From G965240365 sp965240365 (GTDB lineage: Bacteria > Pseudomonadota > Gammaproteobacteria > Eutrophobiales > Eutrophobiaceae), in assembly GCA_965240365.1 (NCBI GenBank), contig OZ251218.1:2294001-2358000 (forward strand): a stretch of DNA of 64,000 nt, given 5' to 3'. The notes below the pieces were generated by a model, which ran no database searches, was not told the origin of the DNA, and saw only the letters and a program-made list of their open reading frames with translations. The translations under genes and the position numbers were made by a program. This document shows positions 11,292-18,983 of this stretch, piece after piece (position 1 is the first letter of the stretch; every line of letters begins with the position of its first letter).

Positions 11292-11440
11292 GGAAGCTCT
11301 GAATAAATCCATCCTGGATTTCTCAGAGCACGCAAGGTGAAAATGCGATTTTCACCTTGCTTCAAAATCAATGATTTGCATCATTGATTTTGGCGGTACG
11401 TCCCTGTACCGCAGGAAACTCTGATTCAATCAGAGTTTCC
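11292..11440 (+). mobile_element. 149-bp MITE, copy 1
   Basis: Ends GGAAGCTCTGA / TCAGAGTTTCC (10 of 11 paired), internally built of several short hairpins. It is flanked directly by TAGT on both sides (11288-11291 and 11441-11444), a 4-bp target duplication. Nearly identical (about three differences) to 20421-20569. No coding capacity, so it must be moved by a transposase elsewhere. Confidence 0.88.
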
Positions 11441-11778
11441 TAGTGAATTGCAGCTTCCACCTGCCTGCGCCAGACCGGTCTGAATGGTGTGTTTGGTTGT
11501 CATTCCCGCAAGCGGGAATGTATAACATAAACCACTGGATTCCGGCTTTCGCCGGAATGACGGAGGGGGCGATAGCAGGTTTTTCGTCATTCTGGTCGGC
11601 CCCGTTGGTTACTCTTGACGCATTCCCGGGAGCAGCACTTTACCGTCATTCCGGCGAAGGCCGGAATCCAGGAGAGCGGGGGTGGAGTGTTGGATGAATT
11701 CCGGCTTTTGCCTGCTTGCACCGGACTTACCGGAATGGTGTGTTTGGTTGTCATTCCCGCTGGGCCTGTCACAGGCAG

Positions 11779-11846
11779 GAAGGTGAAAATCGCATTTTCA
11801 TCTGGCGCGCCCTGAAAATCCAGGATGGACTTATTCAGGGCTTCTT
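11779..11846 (-). repeat. Truncated, diverged copy of the 149-bp MITE
   Basis: Reverse-oriented match to the left half of the 149-bp element (CCTGAATAAGTCCATCCTGGA and ATGAAAATGCGATTTTCACC on the minus strand) with several substitutions. It ends 13 bp before the start of the adaptor gene at 11860, so it forms that gene's immediate leader. Confidence 0.7.
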
Positions 11847-11859
11847 TTAGAATCAAACC

Positions 11860-12864
11860 ATGAGAATCCCGCTTGCGACCCTGCTCTTGTGCCTCGCCGC
11901 CGGCGCCGCCCCGGCGGCGGACATATCCGGCGTAAGCACGGCCAGGCTGGCCGATATCGCGCTCTACCCGGAGCGCTCGGCGCCGGCCACGGTGGTCAGC
12001 CTGAACCGGAGCATCATCAGCGCCAGGATCAACGCCCAGGTTGAAGCCCTGCCCGTCAAGGTCGGCGATGTGGTGGAAAAGGGCCGGCTGCTGGCCGAAC
12101 TGGATTGCAGCGATTATGAACTTGCCACGGCCGAGGCCGAGGCCCGGCTGGATGTGCTGCAAGCCCGGATCGGGCTGGCCCGGCGTCAGCTTGAGCGGAC
12201 CAGGACGCTGAGCCTGCGACAATCGGTGGCCGAGGAGTTGCTGGATGAGCGGGAAGCGGCCCTGGCCGTGCTGGCCGGTGAACGGCGCGCGGCCCGGGCC
12301 GGACTGGACCGCGCCAGACTGCAAGGCGCGCGCTGCCGGATCACAAGCCCGTTCCGGGCGCTGGTCAGCCAAAGGCTGAGCGCCATCGGCCAATACGCCG
12401 CGACCGGCACGGCCCTGCTTGAGATTATTGACCTGGATCGGCTGGAACTCTCGGCCCAGATCTTTAACCGTGACAGCGCGCAAATCCTGACCACGGACGC
12501 GCTATATTTTGAACACGCCAGGCGGCGCTATCCGCTCAAGCTCAGGGTCATCAGCCCCGCGATCAACAGCGAGACGCGCAACCGCGAGGCGCGCCTCTTG
12601 TTTGCGGCCGAGCCGGCCCTGCCGGGCGCGGCCGGCAAATTGATCTGGCGCGATAAGCGCCCGCATATCCCGGCCCGGTATCTGCTCAGGCGGGGCGGCG
12701 AACTGGGGGTCTTCGTGGTCGAAAACGGCGCCGCGCGCTTTGTCGCCATCGCGGGCGCCCAGACCGGGCGCGCCAGCCCGACTTTATTGGCGCCGGAAAC
12801 GCGCATCGCCGTGGAGGGGCAGTTTGCGCTGACTCAGGGCGACCCCGTTGACAGCGGCGATTGA
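11860..12864 (+). CDS. RND efflux periplasmic adaptor (membrane fusion protein)
   Basis: 334 residues. Signal peptide MRIPLATLLLCLAAGAAPAA, then the split lipoyl/biotinyl domain (ISARINAQVEALPVKVGDVVEKGRLLAELDCSDYE), an alpha-helical hairpin rich in Ala/Arg/Leu/Glu (about 85-150), the second lipoyl half (GARCRITSPFRALVSQRLSAIGQYAATGTALLEIID), and a beta-barrel. It links an inner-membrane RND pump to an outer-membrane channel. It overlaps the pump's earliest possible start by 4 bp, so the two form an operon. No TolC-like gene is nearby. Substrate cannot be told. Confidence 0.92.
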   Translation: MRIPLATLLLCLAAGAAPAADISGVSTARLADIALYPERSAPATVVSLNRSIISARINAQVEALPVKVGDVVEKGRLLAELDCSDYELATAEAEARLDVLQARIGLARRQLERTRTLSLRQSVAEELLDEREAALAVLAGERRAARAGLDRARLQGARCRITSPFRALVSQRLSAIGQYAATGTALLEIIDLDRLELSAQIFNRDSAQILTTDALYFEHARRRYPLKLRVISPAINSETRNREARLLFAAEPALPGAAGKLIWRDKRPHIPARYLLRRGGELGVFVVENGAARFVAIAGAQTGRASPTLLAPETRIAVEGQFALTQGDPVDSGD

Positions 12865-12875
12865 GTGAGCGCGCG

Positions 12876-15800
12876 ATGTCCCGCCTGGAAGGTTTTTTAG
12901 ACAATCACGTACTGGCCAACCTGAGCTTTTGTCTGATCCTGATCACCGGCTTTTTTTCCTACGCGCAAATGCCCCGCGCCAAGGACCCGGAGATCAACTT
13001 CAACTGGGTCAGCATCGTGATATTTCTGCCCGGCGCTGCGGCGGAGGACATCGAAAAACGGGTGACCGACCCGATCGAAGCGGCCATCCGCCGCGCCGTC
13101 CAGGATCTGCGTTTTGTCTCCAGCACCAGCCGCGAGGGCCTGGCGAGCCTGTTGCTGCGCTTTGACCAGATCGATGAACGCACCTTTGACAAGCGCCTGG
13201 CCGACTTGCGCCGGGAGGTGCAAAACACCTATACCGATGAACTGCCGGCGGAGGCCAAAGACCCGATTATCTTTGAGATCACGACCTCGAACGCCTTCCC
13301 GGCGGCGACCGTGGTCGTGACCGGCGCCGGCGCGGATGAAAACCTCAGAAAACAGACCCGCAATATCAAAAAAGACATTGAACTGATCCAAGGCGTGGAC
13401 CGCATCAATGACCTCGGTCTCGACGATCCGGAGTTGCATATCCGCTTCCTGCCCGAGCGGTTGCAGGGCCTCGGCATCACGCCGGCCGATCTGGCCGACA
13501 CCATCAGCCAGTATTTCCGCGATATTGCCGCCGGCGACAGCAAGACCGGCGACGGTCAGTGGATCGTGCGCCTGCAAGGCACGGCGGCCGATCTTGAGAC
13601 CCTCGCCGAGTATCCGATCATGAGCGCCCGCGGCGTGGTGCCGCTCGGCAACCTGGCCGAACTGGCGCGCGCCACGGAAGAGCCGGCCGAGATCGTGCGC
13701 TTTAACGGCCAACCGGCCGCCCTGCTCGCCATCACCAAGCAGGCCGGCGCCAACGCGCTGGAACTGGTGGATGCCGTGGCGGATTACATCAACGCGAAAA
13801 ATAAACTCAGCGATGCCACCGGGGTCAGGCTGGCGCTGGTTGACGACCAGACCGTGAGCACCCGCCGGGCGCTGGCGCTCATGCAAAAGAACGCCCTGAT
13901 CGGTCTGGTGCTGGTGCTGCTGGTCACCTGGGCCTTCCTCGGCGCCCGTATCGCGCTGCTGACCAGCATCGGCATCCCCTTCACGCTGGCCGGGACCTTC
14001 CTGCTGCTAAACGCCGGCGGCATGTCGCTGAACAATACGGTATTGCTCGGGGTCGTTATCGCGCTGGGCATGATCGTGGACGATGCCGTGGTGGTGGTGG
14101 AGGCGATCTATCAACGCCTGCAGGCCGGCAGTCCGGCCATGCAGGCCGCCAGCGGGGGGCTGGTGGAGGTCTTTGCGCCCGTGACCACCTCGGTGCTGAC
14201 CACCATGGCCGTATTTCTGCCACTGGCGCTGTTGCCCGGCATCCTGGGCGAATTTATGAAGGTGATCCCGATCGTGGTCACGCTGGCGCTGGCCTTCAGC
14301 CTGGTCGAGGCTTACTGGATGTTGCCGGCGCATGTGAACGCCAGCCGGATCAGTTATGCCCGGCCGGCCCGCCGGCGGGCGTTGAGAGGCGCGGCCCTGC
14401 ACTGGATCAGGCTGAAATACACGCGCCTTTTATTAAAGGCATTGCGTTATCCGCTGATCTCGATCGCGGCCGTGCTGCTGGTGTTCATGCTGGCCGTGGC
14501 GACCGTGGCGGGCGGCCATATACGCTTTAATTTCTTTGAGGCCGACAAGACCAGCCTGTTTTACGTCAATGTTGAAATGGAGCGTGGCTCGACCCTGGCG
14601 CAAACCAGCGCAAAATTGCTTGAGATCGAACAACAGGCGCTGGCGGAGATCGGGGCGGAAGAACTGCGGGCGACGGTCAGCTATGCCGGACAGCAGTTTA
14701 CCGAAACGGAACCGCTGTTTGGCGATACGATCGGCCAGGTCATGGTCAGTCTCAATCCGACCGGGGCGAACGGGCGCCCGGTCGATGCCATCGCCGATGC
14801 GGTTGAAGAGGCATTGGCGGATACGCCCGGCATCGCCAATATCTCGCTGTTGCGGATGCAGGACGGCCCGCCCACGACCCGGCCCGTCAGTATCAAGATC
14901 CGGGGCGACGAGTACGCCGAAATCAGGCGGGCCGCGGAGCGCCTGAGCGATTTTCTGGAGACGCGGGAGAATTTCAGCAATATCACCCTTGATTACCGGC
15001 CGGGCAATCCTGAACTGGTGCTACGCTATGACGGCGAGGCCATCAAGCGGGCCGGCCTCAACCCGGCCACGCTCAGCCGCAGTATCCGCGCCTTTGTGGA
15101 CGGTGAAATCGTGGCCGAGTTTCAGGATGAAGGCGAGGAAGTGAAGCTGCGGCTGCTGGCCAAAGATAATGACTGGCCCGATATTGAGGCGCTGCTGCGG
15201 CAACCGCTGTCGTTGCCGGGCGGGCGCTCGATCGCCATCGGCGAACTGGTTACGGCCGAATACGGGTTCGGGCAATACAACATACGGCATTATAACTTCC
15301 GCCGCACCATCACCCTGGAGGCGGACATTGACAAGGAGCGCATTGACACGGTCACGGCCAACAACCTGATCATGCGGGAATGGCAGCGCCTGCAAGGCGA
15401 CTATCCCGGCATTGACCTTGATTTCTCCGGCGAACTCGACGATATCAAGGAGAGCATTGACGCCATGGCCATGTTGTTTCTGCTCGGAATCGGCGTGATC
15501 TATATCATCCTCGGCACCCAGTTCCGCAGTTATTTTCAACCGCTGATGATACTGGTGTCGGTGCCATTGGCATTTACCGGGGTGGTGCTGGGCCTGCTGG
15601 TGACCAATAACCCGCTCAGCCTTTATACGCTGTACGGTATCATTGCCCTGTCCGGCATCGCCGTCAACGCGGCCATCGTCCTGATCTCCGCGGCCAATGC
15701 CCGCCTGAAAAACGGCATGAACCTGTTACACGCGACCGTTTATGCGGCCCGGCGGCGCGTTATCCCGGTGCTGATCACCTCCGTCACCACTATCGCCGGC

Positions 15801-15968
15801 CTGTTCTCGCTGGCGGCGGGGCTCGCGGGCAAATCGCTCATCTGGGGGCCGGTGGCAACGGCCATAGTCTGGGGCCTCGCGTTTTCCACCATACTGACCC
15901 TGTTCGTCATCCCGCTGCTGTACCGGATGTTTATGCGTTTTAGCCGCTATGGTCAGCGAATCGTCTAA
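12876..15968 (+). CDS. RND-family efflux transporter, inner-membrane pump
   Basis: About 1030 residues, the usual length for HAE-type pumps. I chose ATG 12876 (MSRLEGFLDNHVLANLSF); an in-frame TTG at 12861 would overlap the adaptor gene. Features: first TM (LSFCLILITGFFSYAQM) followed by PRAKDPEINFNWVSI, large periplasmic loops, TM2-6 with the proton-relay pair in LGMIVDDAVVVVEAIYQR, and the mirrored second half (TM8-12) with LGTQFRSYFQPLMILVSVPLAF and LSGIAVNAAIVLISAANA. The PR-K-DPE start resembles the acriflavin-resistance subgroup. Substrate unknown. The gene ends 4 bp inside a convergent small gene. Confidence 0.95.
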   Translation: MSRLEGFLDNHVLANLSFCLILITGFFSYAQMPRAKDPEINFNWVSIVIFLPGAAAEDIEKRVTDPIEAAIRRAVQDLRFVSSTSREGLASLLLRFDQIDERTFDKRLADLRREVQNTYTDELPAEAKDPIIFEITTSNAFPAATVVVTGAGADENLRKQTRNIKKDIELIQGVDRINDLGLDDPELHIRFLPERLQGLGITPADLADTISQYFRDIAAGDSKTGDGQWIVRLQGTAADLETLAEYPIMSARGVVPLGNLAELARATEEPAEIVRFNGQPAALLAITKQAGANALELVDAVADYINAKNKLSDATGVRLALVDDQTVSTRRALALMQKNALIGLVLVLLVTWAFLGARIALLTSIGIPFTLAGTFLLLNAGGMSLNNTVLLGVVIALGMIVDDAVVVVEAIYQRLQAGSPAMQAASGGLVEVFAPVTTSVLTTMAVFLPLALLPGILGEFMKVIPIVVTLALAFSLVEAYWMLPAHVNASRISYARPARRRALRGAALHWIRLKYTRLLLKALRYPLISIAAVLLVFMLAVATVAGGHIRFNFFEADKTSLFYVNVEMERGSTLAQTSAKLLEIEQQALAEIGAEELRATVSYAGQQFTETEPLFGDTIGQVMVSLNPTGANGRPVDAIADAVEEALADTPGIANISLLRMQDGPPTTRPVSIKIRGDEYAEIRRAAERLSDFLETRENFSNITLDYRPGNPELVLRYDGEAIKRAGLNPATLSRSIRAFVDGEIVAEFQDEGEEVKLRLLAKDNDWPDIEALLRQPLSLPGGRSIAIGELVTAEYGFGQYNIRHYNFRRTITLEADIDKERIDTVTANNLIMREWQRLQGDYPGIDLDFSGELDDIKESIDAMAMLFLLGIGVIYIILGTQFRSYFQPLMILVSVPLAFTGVVLGLLVTNNPLSLYTLYGIIALSGIAVNAAIVLISAANARLKNGMNLLHATVYAARRRVIPVLITSVTTIAGLFSLAAGLAGKSLIWGPVATAIVWGLAFSTILTLFVIPLLYRMFMRFSRYGQRIV

Positions 15969-16288
15969 CGCGGGATGATGCGGTTGCTGTTACCGATATT
16001 CTTTACCACGCCATCGGCGATAGCCAACTGGGTATATTTGAAAATCTTGTCGGATTCGCCCTGCCGCACCAGGGATTCGTAGAGCCAGAATTCGAAATTA
16101 TTTTTTTTTGTGATGCTGACCGGTTCGCCGATGGCCTTCTTTATGTCCTCAATCGGGTTATCCAGCACCATCCTGAGAAATTCCGCCTCGGCATAGGGTC
16201 TTGAGCCGGAGTCTGCCTGGGCGTAAATACCGCCAAAACTGAAAATAACGCCCAAAACGCAGGAAAGTATTTTTTTGTTGGATATCAT
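15965..16288 (-). CDS. Small exported protein, unknown (possibly BamE/SmpA-like fold)
   Basis: 107 residues with a signal peptide (KILSCVLGVIFSFGGIYAQA). The mature part contains DIKKAIGEPVSITKKNNFEFWLYES, which resembles the 'V...LG.P...........W.Y' pattern of small BamE/SmpA-like proteins, but this is only a visual resemblance. Convergent with the RND pump (4-bp overlap) and followed upstream by another exported small gene on the same strand. Confidence 0.65.
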   Translation of the reverse strand: MISNKKILSCVLGVIFSFGGIYAQADSGSRPYAEAEFLRMVLDNPIEDIKKAIGEPVSITKKNNFEFWLYESLVRQGESDKIFKYTQLAIADGVVKNIGNSNRIIPR

Positions 16289-16310
16289 GCTCGTGTTCCT
16301 TATCTAAGGT

Positions 16311-16838
16311 TTATCTGGAGTTGGCCTGCAATCGCCCTTCTATGATATTTTGCACCGCGGCTTCGTGCGCCACGCCCTGCGCCCTGAGATTGAAATAATG
16401 CTGGCAATAACTGCCATAGACCGTCATGGTGCCCTCGGAAGGTATCTTTGCAAAATCCGCCATAAACCGTTCCAGTTCAATCGACAGGCCGTTCTCCGCC
16501 AGCATTTTAAAGGTCTGCATCGTGCGGTTGGCCAGCATTCTGGTGCTTTCGGTATAATGACTGTTGAGTTGAAGCAACAGCGTCCTGATCTCTTCACGGC
16601 CTTCATATTCGGCCGGGTCAACCTTGTATATTTTATATATCAGCCAGTCCGCGGGTTCTACGCTTTCCTCCATGGTGAGAAAATCAATATCCAGTAAAAC
16701 CTTTTGATTGTCCGCGAGACTGGTGTTGCCGGCCGAATCGTCAGCCTCGTCCGAATAGGAATCCTGCCCGTCAAAGCAACCGGAAAATATCAGGACCGCA
16801 AGCCATGCGGTGATGTGCCGTCTGAAAAAATGATTCAT
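16311..16838 (-). CDS. Putative lipoprotein, unknown function
   Basis: 175 residues. Signal peptide ending in a lipobox-like LIFSGC (Cys about 21), then an acidic low-complexity stretch (DGQDSYSDEADDSAGN) typical of lipoprotein linkers, then a helical domain with no motif I recognise. It lies 22 bp upstream of the small exported protein at 15965-16288 on the same strand, so the two are probably co-transcribed. The 165-bp gap to the divergent gene at 17016 is AT-rich and likely holds both promoters. Confidence 0.7.
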   Translation of the reverse strand: MNHFFRRHITAWLAVLIFSGCFDGQDSYSDEADDSAGNTSLADNQKVLLDIDFLTMEESVEPADWLIYKIYKVDPAEYEGREEIRTLLLQLNSHYTESTRMLANRTMQTFKMLAENGLSIELERFMADFAKIPSEGTMTVYGSYCQHYFNLRAQGVAHEAAVQNIIEGRLQANSR

Positions 16839-17015
16839 ATTTTTTATGCAAACAACAACTAAATAAATGTTATTGTTGGCCCCGTGGCGTGATTGTGGTT
16901 GTTCAGAGTAAGCGATCCCGCGCTTAAATGATAGTGTATTTTCTCATAAAAAATTGATGAATTATTCCTTATAAAGCCGGGAAATTTACCGGCTTGCCCA
17001 ATCGTGGGGCATTTT

Positions 17016-17429
17016 ATGGATACAATAATCGAAAATCTGTTTGCCTTCGTGCTCACGGCAATGAATTTTCAGGGCGAGATAAACCCGCCGGAATTGGTCG
17101 GCATCTCAAAGGAAGAGATTGAAACGGCAGTTTGTGGCGGCAGGACCTGCCCCGCGATCGCCTATTATGACGATATTTCAGAAAGGGTTTATATTCTTGA
17201 ATCGATCAATCTGAAAACCAGTATCAGCGGCCGCAGTTATGTCCTGCATGAAATGGTCCATCATGTGCAAAAATCCGTTCATAAGCTCACGGCAAAGAAT
17301 ATTGACTGCAATAAAAGGCTGGCGCTGGAACGCGAGGCCTATCAAATCCAGATGGACTACCTGATATCCAAGCGGGAAAATCCGTTTCATATCCGCTATA
17401 TACTCAGCAGATTGCCCTATAACTGCTGA
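17016..17429 (+). CDS. Protein with HExxH-type metal-binding motif, unknown
   Basis: 137 residues from ATG 17016 (MDTIIENLFAFVLTAMNF). The segment RSYVLHEMVHHVQKSVHKL contains H-E-M-V-H-H, the zincin HExxH arrangement, and a Glu-rich helix follows (CNKRLALEREAYQIQMDYLI) that could supply the third ligand. There are paired cysteines (CGGRTCP). It is shorter than secreted metallopeptidases and may be a domain-only protein. It lies between two groups of small exported proteins. Confidence 0.65.
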   Translation: MDTIIENLFAFVLTAMNFQGEINPPELVGISKEEIETAVCGGRTCPAIAYYDDISERVYILESINLKTSISGRSYVLHEMVHHVQKSVHKLTAKNIDCNKRLALEREAYQIQMDYLISKRENPFHIRYILSRLPYNC

Positions 17430-17450
17430 CGCCGGGCGGCCGGCATACGC

Positions 17451-17789
17451 TCAATATCGGGGTATATTGGCCTTGATAATCTTCCAGCTTTGCTCCGCGC
17501 CGTCTGCCAGCACGCGCGAGCAGCCCAGTTCGCTGGGTTCGGCATTCGGCTTCAGCACGATAACGGAACGCCCGGCCTGACGCACATCTTGAAAAAACCG
17601 GTCTAAGTGGACCTCAATGCTGTGTTGCCGGTTGCTGGACCGCACCAATATCATCTTCCCGTTATTGTCGGAGCATTGCGGATGCGGCTGCTCTATGATT
17701 TGTATATCCTTGACAAGATCGGCGGCCTGGGCAAACAGGCTTGCGCAGCATATTGCGCTCATAAGAACATAACGGCTGATATTGATCAT
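17451..17789 (-). CDS. Small secreted protein, unknown
   Basis: 112 residues. Signal peptide MINISRYVLMSAICCASLFAQA with an AQA cleavage site. The mature region has two Cys (HPQCSDNNGK and SELGCSRV) that could form a disulfide. No family recognised. Convergent with the HEMVHH protein gene at 17016-17429; 64 bp downstream of the response-regulator stop. Confidence 0.6.
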   Translation of the reverse strand: MINISRYVLMSAICCASLFAQAADLVKDIQIIEQPHPQCSDNNGKMILVRSSNRQHSIEVHLDRFFQDVRQAGRSVIVLKPNAEPSELGCSRVLADGAEQSWKIIKANIPRY

Positions 17790-17852
17790 GTTATTTCGCT
17801 CAATGGTTAACGTTAAAAGTGATTGCGGGGCGCGCTCAGCTGGCCGCCCGCC

Positions 17853-18518
17853 TTATTTGTTCGCTTCCGGCAACGGCGCCTTGCGCGTGATATTAAACCG
17901 GTAGCCCAGATGCACCAGCCCGGCGGTACTGTCTATATTGAGCTTGGCCTTGATCTTGGTAATGTAATTGCTGACCGATTTGGAACTCAGATGCAAGGTT
18001 GCGGCTATCTGCGAAATATTATTGCCGTTTACCAGCATATCAAATATTTCATATTCCTTGGCCGTCAGGGCATCCAGCCTGCTTTGCGCCGGCTTGAGTT
18101 TATCCAGCGCGAGCGTCTGCGCAATGTCGCGCGACAGATAGATATTGCCCGCCAGTACGGTGTTTACGGCCTCGATAATTTTGGCGGGCGCGGCAGTTTT
18201 ACCGATATAGCCCTGCACGCCGGCATTCAGCGCGCGGGAGACGATGCTGGAGTCATCATACATCGAAAAGACGATGATTTTCGTCTCCGTATTTTTTTTC
18301 CTGATACGCCGTATCATTCCGAGGCCGCCCATGCCCGGCATGGCGATATCGACCATGACCAGATCCGGCTTTTCCTTGAACGCCAGCCGCATGCCCTCTT
18401 CACAGTCTGTCGCGGTGGAAATCGGCCCGAAGCCGTTTTGTTTTAACAGGGCGGAACAGCCATCAACGATAATGGCATGATCATCTATCAGTAATATGGA
18501 TTGTTTGGCATGGGCCAT
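17853..18518 (-). CDS. NarL/FixJ-family response regulator
   Basis: Two-component transcription factor. I start at ATG 18518 (MAHAKQSILLIDDHAIIV); the open frame extends to 18623 but the extra 35 residues are not part of the family. Receiver domain with the acidic pair DD (12-13), phospho-acceptor Asp57 in LVMVDIAMPGMGG and the conserved Lys in YIGKTAAPAK. A LuxR-type HTH (about 145-205: LTAKEYEIFDMLVNGNNISQIAATL, SSKSVSNYITKIKAKLN) follows. It lies downstream of the kinase gene on the same strand but is now separated from it by a 283-bp MITE. Confidence 0.93.
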   Translation of the reverse strand: MAHAKQSILLIDDHAIIVDGCSALLKQNGFGPISTATDCEEGMRLAFKEKPDLVMVDIAMPGMGGLGMIRRIRKKNTETKIIVFSMYDDSSIVSRALNAGVQGYIGKTAAPAKIIEAVNTVLAGNIYLSRDIAQTLALDKLKPAQSRLDALTAKEYEIFDMLVNGNNISQIAATLHLSSKSVSNYITKIKAKLNIDSTAGLVHLGYRFNITRKAPLPEANK

Positions 18519-18700
18519 GAGAAATGTATCCAGAGCAAGCAATAAGCCGGCCAGACCGGCGGTCATACACGGGCATGTCGGTGAAATATTCTGCATCATA
18601 ATCGGGAATATTTCAAAAGGCATGACGCGCGTTACGCTGCTGTCCCGCGCTGCCGATCAAATGCGTCGCCACGGGCGGCCGCCTGAGCCCGGCAATATTA

Positions 18701-18983
18701 GGGCCTGTTAACACTATTTTAGCAGTGCCTGTTGTGCCCCAAACTGCGCCAATCAAGGCGCGCGGAGCGAAATTTGGTCATTCCAAATGAGCGACCTGCC
18801 TGCAGCAGGCAGGCAACAACGCCGAGTGGCGCAGTTTGGGGCACAACCCGGAGGGCTTGGCCTGTTTTGCGCCCAGCTTCGTTGTCAGTCGCTTGAGTAG
18901 CGCAACTACACTGCGCTTCTTCCGCCTTGCTGGCGCGCAAAACAGACTCAAGCAGGGACTGCTAAAATAGTGTTAACAGGCCC
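18701..18983. mobile_element. 283-bp TA-flanked MITE
   Basis: Perfect 26-bp terminal inverted repeats (18701-18726 and 18958-18983, GGGCCTGTTAACACTATTTT...), flanked by TA on both sides (18699-18700, 18984-18985), as expected for Tc1/mariner-IS630-type transposition. A second, internal 19-bp inverted repeat (18732-18750 / 18828-18846, TTGTGCCCCAAACTGCGCC) encloses a copy of the 19-bp palindrome. No coding capacity. Confidence 0.85.
18795..18813. repeat. 19-bp palindromic repeat inside the MITE
   Basis: Exact copy CCTGCCTGCAGCAGGCAGG in the loop between the internal inverted repeats of the 283-bp MITE, i.e. a repeat nested in a repeat. Confidence 0.9.

Larger units (their letters stand above)
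11106..11859. repeat. Dense repeat block between recN and the efflux operon
   Basis: No supported gene. From left to right: ATTCCAGCGAAAGCTGGAAT palindrome (about 11242-11261), the 149-bp MITE copy (11292-11440), an ATTCCCGC hairpin with GGATTCCGGCTTTCGCCGGAATGAC (about 11500-11562), GTCATTCCGGCGAAGGCCGG (about 11644), two copies of AATGGTGTGTTTGGTTGTCA (about 11482 and 11733), a half-palindrome CCTGTCACAGGCAGG (about 11764), and a decayed reverse MITE copy (11779-11846). Confidence 0.8.

Noticed and set aside
10008..11312. Long open frame (434 codons) on the strand opposite recN
   Set aside because: recN is certain on the plus strand; the antisense frame has no family character and is a GC-rich shadow. 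The same applies to the long frame opposite dnaK at 2439-3359.
18701..18983. Possible small non-coding RNA gene because of strong stem-loops
   Set aside because: The terminal inverted repeats and TA duplications explain the structure as a MITE; there is no promoter or terminator evidence for an RNA.
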